Assembly: GCF_026340095.1 (NCBI RefSeq)
Contig: NZ_JAPEPO010000001.1
Coordinates: 5,542,001 to 5,606,000 of the forward strand
DNA length: 64,000 nt
Reading direction: 5' to 3'
Source: Streptomyces sp. NBC_01446
GTDB taxonomy: Bacteria > Actinomycetota > Actinomycetes > Streptomycetales > Streptomycetaceae
The number at the start of each line of letters is the position of its first letter. The stretch's first letter is position 1. Shown piece by piece: positions 1 through 7,691 of the stretch. The notes under the pieces were generated by a model that was given only the letters and a program-made list of their open reading frames with translations, was not told where the DNA came from and searched no databases. A program made the position numbers and the translations under genes.

Positions 1-1
1 A

Positions 2-949
2 CTGGCCGTCGCGGCGCTCGCCGGCTATCACCGGGTGTGGCTGCTCTACGCGGTCGTGTCCCTCCAGGCGGTGTGCGGGGCGCTCAACTCCCCGGCGCGC
101 ACGTCGATGATCCCGCGCCTGCTGCCGCCGGAACACCTGCCGGCGGCGAACGCGCTCGGCTCCATGACGACCACGGCCGGCACCCTCATCGGCCCCATGC
201 TGGGCGGAGTCGTGGTCGGCCTGTGGGGCTACCAGACGGCGTACCTGATCGACGCGGTCGCCTTCTCGGCGGCTCTGTACGCGATGTGGCGGCTGCCGGC
301 GATGCTGCCGGACGGGCCGGAGGGAGAGCGGCGCAAGCGGGCCTCCGTGGTGGACGGCCTGCGGTTCCTGGCCGGGCGGCCCAACCTCCGGATGACCTTT
401 TTCTCGGACATGTGCGCGATGGTCCTCGCGTATCCGCGGGCGCTGTACCCGGCCGTCGCGCTGCTCTGGTACGGCGGTGACGCCCGGACCACCGGCCTGC
501 TGGTCGCCGCTCCCGCGGTGGGCGCGCTGCTGGGCGGGGTGTTCTCCGGCTGGCTCGGCCGCGTGCACCGGCACGGCCTGGCGATCGTGATCGCCGTGTG
601 CGGGTGGGGCCTCGCCATTGCCGTCTTCGGCCTCACCAGAAACCTCTGGCTCGGCCTCTTCTTCCTCGCGCTCGCCGGCTGCGCGGACACGGTCTCGATG
701 GTCTTCCGCGGTACGATGCTCCAGGTCGCGGCCCCCGACGAGATGCGCGGCCGCCTCCAGGGCGTCTTCATCGTGGTCGTGGCGGGCGGCCCCCGCCTCG
801 GCGACTTCGTCGCAGGCTCGACGGCCGACCTCGCGTCCCCCACGGTGGCGATCACGGGCGGCGGTACGGCCTGCGTGGTGGCGGTCCTGCTCCTCGCCCT
901 GAAATGGCGCAAGTTCCTGAACTACGACGCCAGGAAGCCGACGGCGTGA
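2..949 (+). CDS. MFS transporter, 5'-truncated by the window edge
   Basis: Major facilitator superfamily permease of the drug-efflux or enterobactin-exporter (EntS-like) type. The reading frame is open from base 2, so the first third or so of the protein lies outside the window. About 315 residues are visible, with several hydrophobic helices rich in G, A, L and V. A conserved loop reads NSPARTSMIPRLLPPEHLPAANAL, which is typical of EntS/MFS exporters (the helix 4-5 region with the ARxSMIPxL pattern). The stop is at 947-949 and no partner gene follows directly. The substrate cannot be told from sequence. Confidence 0.85.
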   Translation: MAVAALAGYHRVWLLYAVVSLQAVCGALNSPARTSMIPRLLPPEHLPAANALGSMTTTAGTLIGPMLGGVVVGLWGYQTAYLIDAVAFSAALYAMWRLPAMLPDGPEGERRKRASVVDGLRFLAGRPNLRMTFFSDMCAMVLAYPRALYPAVALLWYGGDARTTGLLVAAPAVGALLGGVFSGWLGRVHRHGLAIVIAVCGWGLAIAVFGLTRNLWLGLFFLALAGCADTVSMVFRGTMLQVAAPDEMRGRLQGVFIVVVAGGPRLGDFVAGSTADLASPTVAITGGGTACVVAVLLLALKWRKFLNYDARKPTA

Positions 950-1049
950 GGACGCTCGGGGCGTCCCCGGTTCCCGGCGCGCGAGCAGCAGCGGGACCGT
1001 ACGAGTGACATGACGGAAAGGGCCGCCAAGCGTGCGTGACATCTAGGGC

Positions 1050-1436
1050 TTCCCGGGGCCCGCGGGCGTTCCCGGCGACGGCGCGGCGGCCCAGCGGCGT
1101 CGGCGGCGGATCGTCGTTGGGGTGGCGGGTCTCGTGCTGGTCGTCCGCGGGGCTTTGGGGGTGGGGTCTCCTACCTGCTCGGGCCCGGGGCCGACAAGAT
1201 GCCGGCCGGGAGTGAGAGTGAGAAGCCGGAGTGGGCCGGGGGAATCACGCCCGGGTGGATGAGTGAGCAGGTCGGGCTCGAGGTTCCTGGGCAGGCAACG
1301 GATCGGCGGGCCGTGGACGCCCGCGCGGACGGCGAGGGCACGGTTTTGGAGGTGGGCCGAGACGACGTGCGGTGACACGTCGCTGACGACGGACACCGGG
1401 CGGCCGGTGGAGTTGAGCGTGCGGATCGGGGGGTCC
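1050..1436 (+). pseudogene. Decayed membrane-anchored protein, unknown family
   Basis: No intact frame crosses this stretch, but on the plus strand it reads as one protein broken by frameshifts. A basic patch followed by a hydrophobic helix (RRRRIVVGVAGLVLVV, from 1098) is in one frame. An extracytoplasmic-looking stretch beginning GGVSYLLGPGADKMP (near 1163) is in a second frame and stops at 1373-1375. A short run DTSLTTDTGRPVELSVRIGG follows in the first frame again. Third-position GC is high in each fragment, as expected of former coding sequence. It looks like a single-pass protein with a basic N-terminal cytoplasmic side. No function can be assigned, and the number of shifts is a reading judgement, so sequencing error is possible. 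Confidence 0.4.
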
Positions 1437-1475
1437 GGGTCGCGTGTGGGCCGGGCCGTGCGCAGGGCGGGGGGA

Positions 1476-1689
1476 GGTCGGTGGGGCGGCCGGCCCAGCC
1501 GCCGTGCGACACGACCCGCGCCGGTACGGCGACCGCGCCCGCCTCGTGCGGGAACGTGACCGTGACCGGCGCGGCGCCGCTGTCCGCGATCACGTGGGCG
1601 CAGGTCACGACCTTGCGGCCGGTCACCACGAAGCCGGCCCCGATCTGGCGCCCGCACTCGATCCTGGCGTGCCCGCGCGCGCTGTTCAC
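1476..1689 (-). pseudogene. Trypsin-like protease, N-terminal remnant
   Basis: The first about 70 residues read as the start of a chymotrypsin-fold protease, with a GAGFVV strand followed by VVTCAHVI, which carries the catalytic histidine. At about residue 71 (GRPTDL, where the family normally continues into the DLAVL strand with the catalytic aspartate) the frame degenerates into proline/arginine-rich sequence running to a stop near 1171. No other frame restores an Asp strand or a GDSGG-type serine motif. The start codon overlaps the stop of the upstream small gene (ATGA, 1686-1689), so the pair was translationally coupled. The gene appears truncated and inactive. Confidence 0.6.
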
Positions 1690-2030
1690 GCACCGTCCGT
1701 GGCCGCGCGGTCCGTCGCCGACCAGCTGAGCTTCACCACCAGATGGCCCTCCGCCGTGCCCTTGGCGATCACCGCGCCCGCCTCGGCGGACCTCTTCACA
1801 CCGAACTCGATCTCCACACCGTCCGGCTTGAGCGGCCGCTCGCGAAAGACCCGCAGCGCCGACTCGGCCGCCGAGCGGGCCCCGTCGAGCGCGGACTCGA
1901 ACGTGCCGACCGCCTGTGCCGTGGGAAGGCCTCCGCGCGCGACGAGCCGTACCCAGGATCCCGTCTCGTCGGACGCCTCGAAGACGACGGGCGCGCCGCC
2001 CTCGGTCTCGTACTCCATCAAACCGTCCAT
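1686..2030 (-). CDS. CU044_2847-family protein (trypsin-co-occurring domain 1)
   Basis: Small soluble protein of about 114 residues. The pattern VVFEASDE near the start, then a helix with SFESALDGARSAAESALRVF-like spacing, then VEIEFGVKRSAEAGAVIAKG and a final LVVKLSW strand, matches the trypsin-co-occurring domain seen beside trypsin-like proteases in actinobacterial conflict or signalling loci. The ATG at 2030 is preferred over one at 2111 because the upstream residues look non-native, and 2018 is an alternative. It overlaps the following protease gene by 4 bases. The partner is decayed here, so this copy may be an orphan. The biochemical role of the domain is not established; it is thought to accompany protease effectors. 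Confidence 0.7.
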   Translation of the reverse strand: MDGLMEYETEGGAPVVFEASDETGSWVRLVARGGLPTAQAVGTFESALDGARSAAESALRVFRERPLKPDGVEIEFGVKRSAEAGAVIAKGTAEGHLVVKLSWSATDRAATDGA

Positions 2031-2169
2031 GCCGCCCGTGAAACCGGTCGAAACGTGTGGCACCCGCCTAACACCATTGTGGCCGAGGGGTGTTGGGGCT
2101 GTCAGCCGCACCTCGACGCCGGCGTCGGGATGGCGGCCGGATCGCGGCCGGATCGCGTCCGTATCGCTC

Positions 2170-2205
2170 CCTGGCGGGAAGGCGCCAGGGCAGCTTCCCG
2201 CCAGG
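2170..2205. promoter_or_regulatory. 12-bp inverted repeat upstream of the subtilase gene
   Basis: Perfect 12-bp arms CCTGGCGGGAAG (2170-2181) and CTTCCCGCCAGG (2194-2205) flank a 12-nt centre. It lies in the divergent gap between the CU044_2847-type gene (start 2030, leftward) and the secreted protease (start 2297, rightward). The position favours an operator or 5'-leader hairpin rather than a terminator, and no U-tract follows. Confidence 0.45.
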
Positions 2206-2296
2206 TCCCGTCAATGTCGCTGTAACAGTGGGCACTTCACACTCTTCGCAGTGCTCGGGTAACACCCCGACCCGAGGCTTACGAAGAGAGGCAACG

Positions 2297-5200
2297 ATGA
2301 CCAGAGGACCAGCGAGACGGGGCGCGGCACTGCTGTCGGCCGGGCTCGCGCTAGCGCTGCTTCCGGGCGGGCAGGCCGTCGCCGGTGACACAGCCACCCC
2401 GGCGGCCCACGCCACCACGCCCGCCGCCCTCGCCGCTCACACAGTGACCCTGGTGACCGGCGACAAGGTGACCGTCACCGACCTCGGCGGCAACAAGAAG
2501 GCCGTCACCGTCGACCGCGCGAAGGGCGCGACCGGCGCCGTCAGGACCCAGGTGAACGACGGCAGGATCACCGTCGTGCCCGACGAGGCGCGCCCTTACC
2601 TGGCGGCCGGGACGCTGGACGCCCGGCTCTTCGACGTGAGTGAGCTGATACGCCAGGGCCTGTCCGACGCCAAGGCCGACGCGACCCCGCTCATCGTGTC
2701 GTACAGCGGGAAGAGTGCCCGCTCCGCGGCGCGCACTCCGAAGGGCGCCGACCGGACCCGCGCTCTCCCCAGCATCGGCGGCGCCGCCGTGGACGCCGGC
2801 AAGGGCCGCACGTTCTGGAACGCCGTGACCGCCCCCGAGGGCAAGGACTTCGCCGACGGCATCGGCAAGATCTGGCTCGACGGCCGCGTCAAGGCCGACA
2901 TGGCCGAGAGCAACGAGCAGATCGGCACCCCGAAGGCCTGGGAGGCCGGGCTCACCGGCAAGGGCGTCAAGGTCGCCGTCCTCGACACCGGCTACGACGC
3001 CACGCACGCCGACCTCGCGTCCCGCGTCACCGAGTCCAAGTCCTTCATCGAGGGCCAGGAGGTCGCGGACCGCAACGGCCACGGCACCCACGTCACCTCG
3101 ACCGTGGGCGGCAGCGGCGCCGCCTCCGACGGCAAGGAGAAGGGCGTCGCCCCCGACGCGACCCTCGCTGTCGGCAAGGTCCTCAGCAACGAGGGCTCGG
3201 GCAGCGAGTCGCAGATCATCGCCGGTATGGAGTGGGCCGCCAAGGACATCCACGCCAAGGTCGTCTCGATGAGCCTCGGTTCGTCCGAGGCCAGCGACGG
3301 CACCGACCCGATGGCCGCCGCCGTGAACTCGCTGTCCCAGGAGACCGGCGCCCTCTTCGTCATCGCCGCGGGCAACGCCGGCGCCCCCGGTTCCATCGGC
3401 TCGCCCGGCGCCGCCGACTCCGCCCTCACCGTCGGCGCCGTCGACTCCTCCGACCAGGCCGCCTACTTCACCAGCAAGGGCCCCCGCTTCGGGGACAACG
3501 GGCTCAAGCCCGACCTGTCCGCGCCCGGCGTCGACATCCTCGCCGCCCGCTCCTCGCTGGTCCCCGGCAGCGGCCCGTACACCACCATGAGCGGTACGTC
3601 GATGGCGACGCCGCACGTCGCCGGCGTCGCGGCCCTGCTCGCGCAGAAGCATCCCGACTGGACGGGCGCGCAGCTCAAGGACGGGCTGATGTCGACGTCC
3701 AAGGAGCTCGCCGACTCCGCCTACGACCTGGGCTCGGGGCGCGTCAGCGTGCCCGATGCCGTGACCGCGGACGTCACCGCGACCGGCAGCGCCGACCTCG
3801 GCTACTACAAGTGGCCGTACGACAGCAACAAGCCGGTCACGAAGACGGTCACCTACAGCAACTCCTCCGACAGCGCAGTGGAGCTGACGCTGGCCGCGGA
3901 GGGCGCGCCCGACGGCGTCGTCTCGCTCGCCGACAGCAAGCTGACCGTGCCCGCGCAAGGCACCGCCTCCACGACCGTGACCGGCGACGGCGTCAAGGCC
4001 GCCGTCGGGAACACCAGCGGGCGGATCGTCGCGTCGGTGGCCGGGAAGCCCGTCGCGCACACCGCGTTCGGCATGGTCAAGGAGGAGGAGCGGTACACGC
4101 TCACCGTCCATGTGAAGGACCGGGACGGCGCCCCGACGGCCGCGTATCTCGGCGTGCAGCAGCTCGTCGGCAACACCGATCCGTTCCCCGCCACGGTGGG
4201 TGACTCCGGCACGCTCCAGCTGCGCCTGAAGCCCGGCTCGTACTACGTCGAGTCCTACCTCGACGTGCACGGCAGCCACGGCAAGGACTCCCTCGGAATC
4301 GGCTACCTCGCCGACCCGACGATCAAGCTCGACCGGGACCGGGAGATCACCCTCGACGGGCGGCAGTTGAAGGAGGTCAAGGCCGACGTCGGCCGGACCA
4401 CCGAGACCCGCCACCTCCTCATGGAGGCCGACCGGAAGGCGGGCGGCGCCGACTACATGAGCGCGGTCCAGGTGCCCGTGAAGTACGACAGCATCTTCGC
4501 GGCACCCACCCGCAAGGTCACCGACGGGTCCTTCGAGTACCGCACCGTGTGGCGCCTCGGAAAGCCCATGCTCCAGGTGGACGGCCTCCGTGAGGCCGTC
4601 GTCCAGCCCGGCGGCACCCTGACCGAGGGCCGCAGCAGGCTCGCCATCGTGGACGCGGGCGCCGGCGCGCCCGCCGACTACGCGGGCAAGAACGTGCGCG
4701 GCAAGGCCGTCCTCGTACGGCGCACCGACGCGCTCTCCCCGGCCGAGCTCGCCCAGGCCGCGCAGGACGCGGGCGCCAAGGCGCTGTTCGTGACCGACGA
4801 CGCCGCGGGCCGGCTCAACGCCTGGTTCGGCACGGACGACGGCGACCGGCCGTTCCAGATCGCCACGGTCGACGCCGCGGACGGCGCGAAGCTCGCCGCG
4901 GACGCGAAGGCGGGCCGCAGCGTCACGATGACCGGCACCCGCAACACGCCCTGGGTGTACGACCTCACCGACGAGCACAAGGGAGCCGTCCCGAGCGGCG
5001 ACCTGACCTACCGGCCCCGCACGTCCGAACTGGCCGTCCTGGACGCGAAGTTCCACGCGGTGAAGCCCCAGGAAGGCGGCGAGTTCCGCTACTCGATCAC
5101 CGACACCTTCCGCATCGGCATCGGCTTCCTGCAGGCGATCGACTACCCGGCCGAGCGCACCGACTACGTCTCCACCGGCACCGGCCAGAAGTGGCACGAG

Positions 5201-5968
5201 TCCGTCCAGACGGGCCCGACCGACCTGGAGCAGCGCGGCGGCCTGGTCACGTACAAGGGCGGCCAGCGCTCCGAGCTCGACTGGTTCAAGCCGGTCTGGC
5301 ACCCGTGGCTCGGCACCGGGCTCGGCTGGGGCCAGCAGCGCTCCGGTAACACCCTCCAGTTCAACGTGCCCGGCTGGGGCGACTCCGGTCCCGACCACAC
5401 CGGCTTCGGCGACGTGTGGAGCGACGACTCCATGACGCAGAACTCCGAGGTGTACGTCGACGGGGTGCTCGCGGACCGCAAGAAGAGCTCCGGGGTGTAC
5501 GTGTGGGACGCCGACCCGGCCGAGCACACCTACAAGGTCGTCACCGACACGACGCTCGACCCCGCGCGCTGGAAGCTGTCCACGAAGGGTCACTCCGAGT
5601 GGACGTTCAAGTCCGCCGCGACCTCGTCCGACCAGTGGACGTTCCTGCCGCTGCTCAACCTCGGCTTCGACGTCGACACCGACCTCGCGGGCAATGTGCG
5701 CGGCGGACACCGAATCCCCGTCGGGATCAGCTCCGAGTACGTCAAGGGCGCCCCGGACACCGGGAAGATCGGCGGCGGCACCCTGGAGGTGTCGTACGAC
5801 GACGGCAAGACCTGGACGAAGGTCGCGCTCGACGGGCACGGCGCGTCCTGGAAGGGCACGCTGAAGGTGCCGGGCGACGCGGAGTACGTGTCGCTGCGCG
5901 CTTCGGCGAGCGACGACCGGGGTGGCAAGGTCACCCAGGAGATCGTCCGGGCGGTGGGGGTCAAGTAG
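2297..5968 (+). CDS. Secreted S8 (subtilisin-family) serine protease
   Basis: Large secreted subtilase of 1,223 residues. It starts with a signal peptide (MTRGPARRGAALLSAGLALALLPG, cleavage probably after AVA), then an inhibitor-like propeptide to about residue 210. The catalytic domain carries Asp230 (VAVLDTGYD), His262 (NGHGTHVTS), oxyanion Asn360 (AAGNAGA) and Ser435 (SGTSMATPHVAG). A PA-like insert lies around residues 790-860, followed by beta-rich C-terminal modules. The ATG at 2297 follows AGAGAGG-like purines (GAAGAGAGGCAACG), and upstream in-frame sequence lacks a signal peptide. It probably degrades extracellular protein during growth on complex substrates. Typical of large multidomain Streptomyces subtilases; the exact specificity is unknown. 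Confidence 0.95.
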   Translation: MTRGPARRGAALLSAGLALALLPGGQAVAGDTATPAAHATTPAALAAHTVTLVTGDKVTVTDLGGNKKAVTVDRAKGATGAVRTQVNDGRITVVPDEARPYLAAGTLDARLFDVSELIRQGLSDAKADATPLIVSYSGKSARSAARTPKGADRTRALPSIGGAAVDAGKGRTFWNAVTAPEGKDFADGIGKIWLDGRVKADMAESNEQIGTPKAWEAGLTGKGVKVAVLDTGYDATHADLASRVTESKSFIEGQEVADRNGHGTHVTSTVGGSGAASDGKEKGVAPDATLAVGKVLSNEGSGSESQIIAGMEWAAKDIHAKVVSMSLGSSEASDGTDPMAAAVNSLSQETGALFVIAAGNAGAPGSIGSPGAADSALTVGAVDSSDQAAYFTSKGPRFGDNGLKPDLSAPGVDILAARSSLVPGSGPYTTMSGTSMATPHVAGVAALLAQKHPDWTGAQLKDGLMSTSKELADSAYDLGSGRVSVPDAVTADVTATGSADLGYYKWPYDSNKPVTKTVTYSNSSDSAVELTLAAEGAPDGVVSLADSKLTVPAQGTASTTVTGDGVKAAVGNTSGRIVASVAGKPVAHTAFGMVKEEERYTLTVHVKDRDGAPTAAYLGVQQLVGNTDPFPATVGDSGTLQLRLKPGSYYVESYLDVHGSHGKDSLGIGYLADPTIKLDRDREITLDGRQLKEVKADVGRTTETRHLLMEADRKAGGADYMSAVQVPVKYDSIFAAPTRKVTDGSFEYRTVWRLGKPMLQVDGLREAVVQPGGTLTEGRSRLAIVDAGAGAPADYAGKNVRGKAVLVRRTDALSPAELAQAAQDAGAKALFVTDDAAGRLNAWFGTDDGDRPFQIATVDAADGAKLAADAKAGRSVTMTGTRNTPWVYDLTDEHKGAVPSGDLTYRPRTSELAVLDAKFHAVKPQEGGEFRYSITDTFRIGIGFLQAIDYPAERTDYVSTGTGQKWHESVQTGPTDLEQRGGLVTYKGGQRSELDWFKPVWHPWLGTGLGWGQQRSGNTLQFNVPGWGDSGPDHTGFGDVWSDDSMTQNSEVYVDGVLADRKKSSGVYVWDADPAEHTYKVVTDTTLDPARWKLSTKGHSEWTFKSAATSSDQWTFLPLLNLGFDVDTDLAGNVRGGHRIPVGISSEYVKGAPDTGKIGGGTLEVSYDDGKTWTKVALDGHGASWKGTLKVPGDAEYVSLRASASDDRGGKVTQEIVRAVGVK

Positions 5969-5988
5969 CCCTTCCGGTAAGGACGTTC

Positions 5989-6062
5989 TGACCTGTGCGG
6001 GTGTACTGACCTGTACGGATGTCATGCCTGACCTGTACGGATGTCTGACCTGCACTGATGTC
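5989..6062. repeat. Four degenerate tandem repeats, TGACCTGTACGGATGTC
   Basis: Directly after the protease stop, four head-to-tail units begin TGACCTG: 5989-6006, 6007-6028, 6029-6045 and 6046-6062. Units two and three share 17 identical bases (TGACCTGTACGGATGTC), and unit two carries 5 extra. They precede a strong hairpin. They could be a slipped-strand expansion in a 3' untranslated region or repeated protein-binding sites; nothing in the sequence decides. Confidence 0.75.
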
Positions 6063-6067
6063 TGGCC

Positions 6068-6104
6068 GAAGGCCCGGCGCGGCAGCCAGCCGCGCCGGGC
6101 CTTC
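6068..6104. terminator. Perfect 16-bp hairpin after the subtilase gene
   Basis: Arms GAAGGCCCGGCGCGGC (6068-6083) and its exact complement (6089-6104) enclose the loop AGCCA. It lies about 100 bases past the protease stop. There is no U-tract, as is common for Streptomyces terminators. Confidence 0.8.
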
Positions 6105-6206
6105 GCGTGCGTCTCGGCACCCAAGGTGTCCACCCAGTGATACGTCACTGTCCGCCATGCGGGAACGCCCTTGTGGGGGCGCCGTGGCCGCGGACAGGAT
6201 GCGTGC

Positions 6207-6317
6207 ATGGCTCCGGTACTCGTCTCGCGCGTGCTCGTCTCGCGCCGCCACGTGGATCTTCTGCGTGTGTCGACGATGCTCTGTCCGGCCGCTTCCGGCA
6301 CCGACGCCCTTTCCTGA
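6207..6317 (+). CDS. Cysteine/sulfur-type leader peptide (36 aa)
   Basis: A short frame ending in the motif SRRHVDLLRVSTMLCP, which matches the actinobacterial putative leader peptide family (SRRHVDLxRxSxxxC) found ahead of sulfur-assimilation and LLM monooxygenase genes. ATG at 6207 gives 36 residues; GTG at 6231 is an alternative that would start right at the motif. The single Cys codon lies at 6282-6284. The stop at 6315-6317 is 124 bases before the monooxygenase start. In the family, ribosome stalling at the Cys codon is thought to control the downstream gene; that role here is inferred. Weak GC-rich inverted repeats (for example 6326-6339) follow, but I see no strong attenuator. Confidence 0.7.
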   Translation: MAPVLVSRVLVSRRHVDLLRVSTMLCPAASGTDALS

Positions 6318-6441
6318 GGCGCTCCGGGGAGGCATCCCCTCGCCCGGCCCGCCAGCGTCCCGTGTCCTTCGAGCCGCTCCGGCGGTCCCGCGTCCGTTCC
6401 CGCAGTAGTCCACGCCCCCGCGCGATTCCCGAGGTGTCGTC

Positions 6442-7314
6442 ATGCCCGAGAACCACCCTCTGCTGCACTGGTACCTGCCGGCCCGGCGGCCGGCCGACAT
6501 CGATTCGCTGGCCCCCACGGCCCTGGCCGCGGAGCGGGCCGGGTTCGACTCGCTCTCGACGCCGGCCGGCGGTCCCGACCCGTGGGCGCTCGCGTCCGGG
6601 CTCTGTCGTCGCACCGAGCGGATCGGCTTCCTCGTCGCGCTGCCCACCGGCAGCGCGGGACCCACCGTCATCGCCCAACAGGCCGACGCGTTCCGCCGGT
6701 TCGCGGGCGGCCGCCTCAGGCTCGACATCGGCGCGCACGGCGCCGGGCTGACCCACGACCAGCGCTACGGACGCACCGACGAGGTGATGGCAGTCGTCCG
6801 CGACCTGCTCGACGGCAGGCGCATCGACTTCCAGGGCGAGCATGTGCAGGTCGAGGGCACGCGGTTGAGCGACCCGGCCGTCGAGCATCCGGTGCCGCTC
6901 TACTTCGGGGGTGAGTCCCCGGCCGCCGACGGCATCGCGGCCCGGCGGGCCGATGTGCGGCTGGTGCGGAGCGCGCCGCCGGCGGTCGTCGCGGAGCGCG
7001 TGGCCCGCTCGCGGGACCGCAATCCGCGCCTGCGGTACGGGCTCCGCCTGCGTCTGGTGGGCCGCGCCGAGGCGTCCGAGGCGTGGGACGCGGCGGACCG
7101 GATCCCGGACGACGGCAGGAGCGGACCGGCGGGGGACGCGGTCGTCGGTACGTACGACGAGGTGGCGCGGCGGCTGTTCGACTACCGGCAGCTCGGCATC
7201 GACGAGTTCGTCCTCTACGGCTGTACGGGGCCCGGCGAGCCGGCCCGCGTCGCCGGCGAGATCCTTCCGCGGCTGCGTGCCCTCATGGACGCGGCCGCGG
7301 TGTGCGGGGCGTGA
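6442..7314 (+). CDS. LLM-class flavin-dependent monooxygenase (SsuD-like)
   Basis: 290-residue bacterial luciferase-like oxidoreductase. LLHWYLPARRP at the N-terminus, RTERIGFLVALPTGSAGPTVIAQQADAFRRFAGGRLRLDIGAHG in the middle and a C-terminal GTYDEVARRLFDYRQLGIDEFVLYG helix-strand pair are typical of FMNH2-dependent alkanesulfonate monooxygenases. These cleave C-S bonds to release sulfite. It is shorter than classical SsuD (about 370 residues), so the insertion loop is reduced. The RBS GAGG lies 7-8 bases before the ATG. The upstream Cys-leader peptide supports a role in sulfur scavenging, induced when cysteine is scarce (inference). No cognate ABC transporter or flavin reductase is adjacent. 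Confidence 0.85.
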   Translation: MPENHPLLHWYLPARRPADIDSLAPTALAAERAGFDSLSTPAGGPDPWALASGLCRRTERIGFLVALPTGSAGPTVIAQQADAFRRFAGGRLRLDIGAHGAGLTHDQRYGRTDEVMAVVRDLLDGRRIDFQGEHVQVEGTRLSDPAVEHPVPLYFGGESPAADGIAARRADVRLVRSAPPAVVAERVARSRDRNPRLRYGLRLRLVGRAEASEAWDAADRIPDDGRSGPAGDAVVGTYDEVARRLFDYRQLGIDEFVLYGCTGPGEPARVAGEILPRLRALMDAAAVCGA

Positions 7315-7395
7315 CGCGCGGCGGCGCCGCCTCCCCGTGGGACCGGGGGAGACGGCGCCGACGCGGTTGACTCCGCGTGACCTGTGCGCTCCGGC

Positions 7396-7455
7396 TCAGA
7401 CGAGCCAGCCGACGAAGTGGACGAGGCCGGCGAGGATGTCGGTGATCAGGTTCAT
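7396..7455 (-). CDS. 19-residue hydrophobic peptide
   Basis: A very short gene on the minus strand: MNLITDILAGLVHFVGWLV, with AGGAGA ten bases before the ATG at 7455. The peptide is almost wholly hydrophobic with one Asp and one His, so it could form a single membrane-associated amphipathic helix. It lies downstream of, and in the same orientation as, the matB-carboxyltransferase pair, separated by 236 bases. The strong RBS and clean stop argue it is translated. I do not recognise a characterised family. It might be a small membrane peptide or a signalling peptide. Confidence 0.55.
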   Translation of the reverse strand: MNLITDILAGLVHFVGWLV

Positions 7456-7616
7456 GGTGGTGCGTTCTCCTAGCGGTGTTGCATGTGTGGGACCAACTTC
7501 CCGGCCACGTATGGGACATGGACCGGGTGGCAATTATGGTCTGCAGCCCGTTGCTTGCGCACCGTAAGCATCGTTGGTCGCCGACGCCTCATGCAATTCC
7601 TCGCGGCACGATCACC

Positions 7617-7630
7617 TGTTCCAGGGAACA
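7617..7630. promoter_or_regulatory. TGTTCC-AG-GGAACA palindrome
   Basis: Six-base arms around two bases, in the 236-base gap between the carboxyltransferase stop and the 19-residue peptide gene. On the minus strand a CATAAT -10-like box lies nearby (about 7530-7535). It could be an operator for the peptide gene. Short palindromes also arise by chance. Confidence 0.25.
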
Positions 7631-7691
7631 ACTGCTCCCCTGTTCGTATTGGCGAGGGTTCGCGATGCCTCGTCAGGTCGTGCGGAGTTGC

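Noticed and set aside
5989..6062. CRISPR-like array
   Set aside because: The repeats are directly adjacent without unique spacers and too few; no cas gene is in the window.
2351..6301. A 1,316-codon open frame on the minus strand across the subtilase gene
   Set aside because: It mirrors the high third-position GC of the real plus-strand gene and reads as repetitive Gly/Val/Arg/Asp sequence without domains. The plus-strand frame has signal peptide and full catalytic triad.
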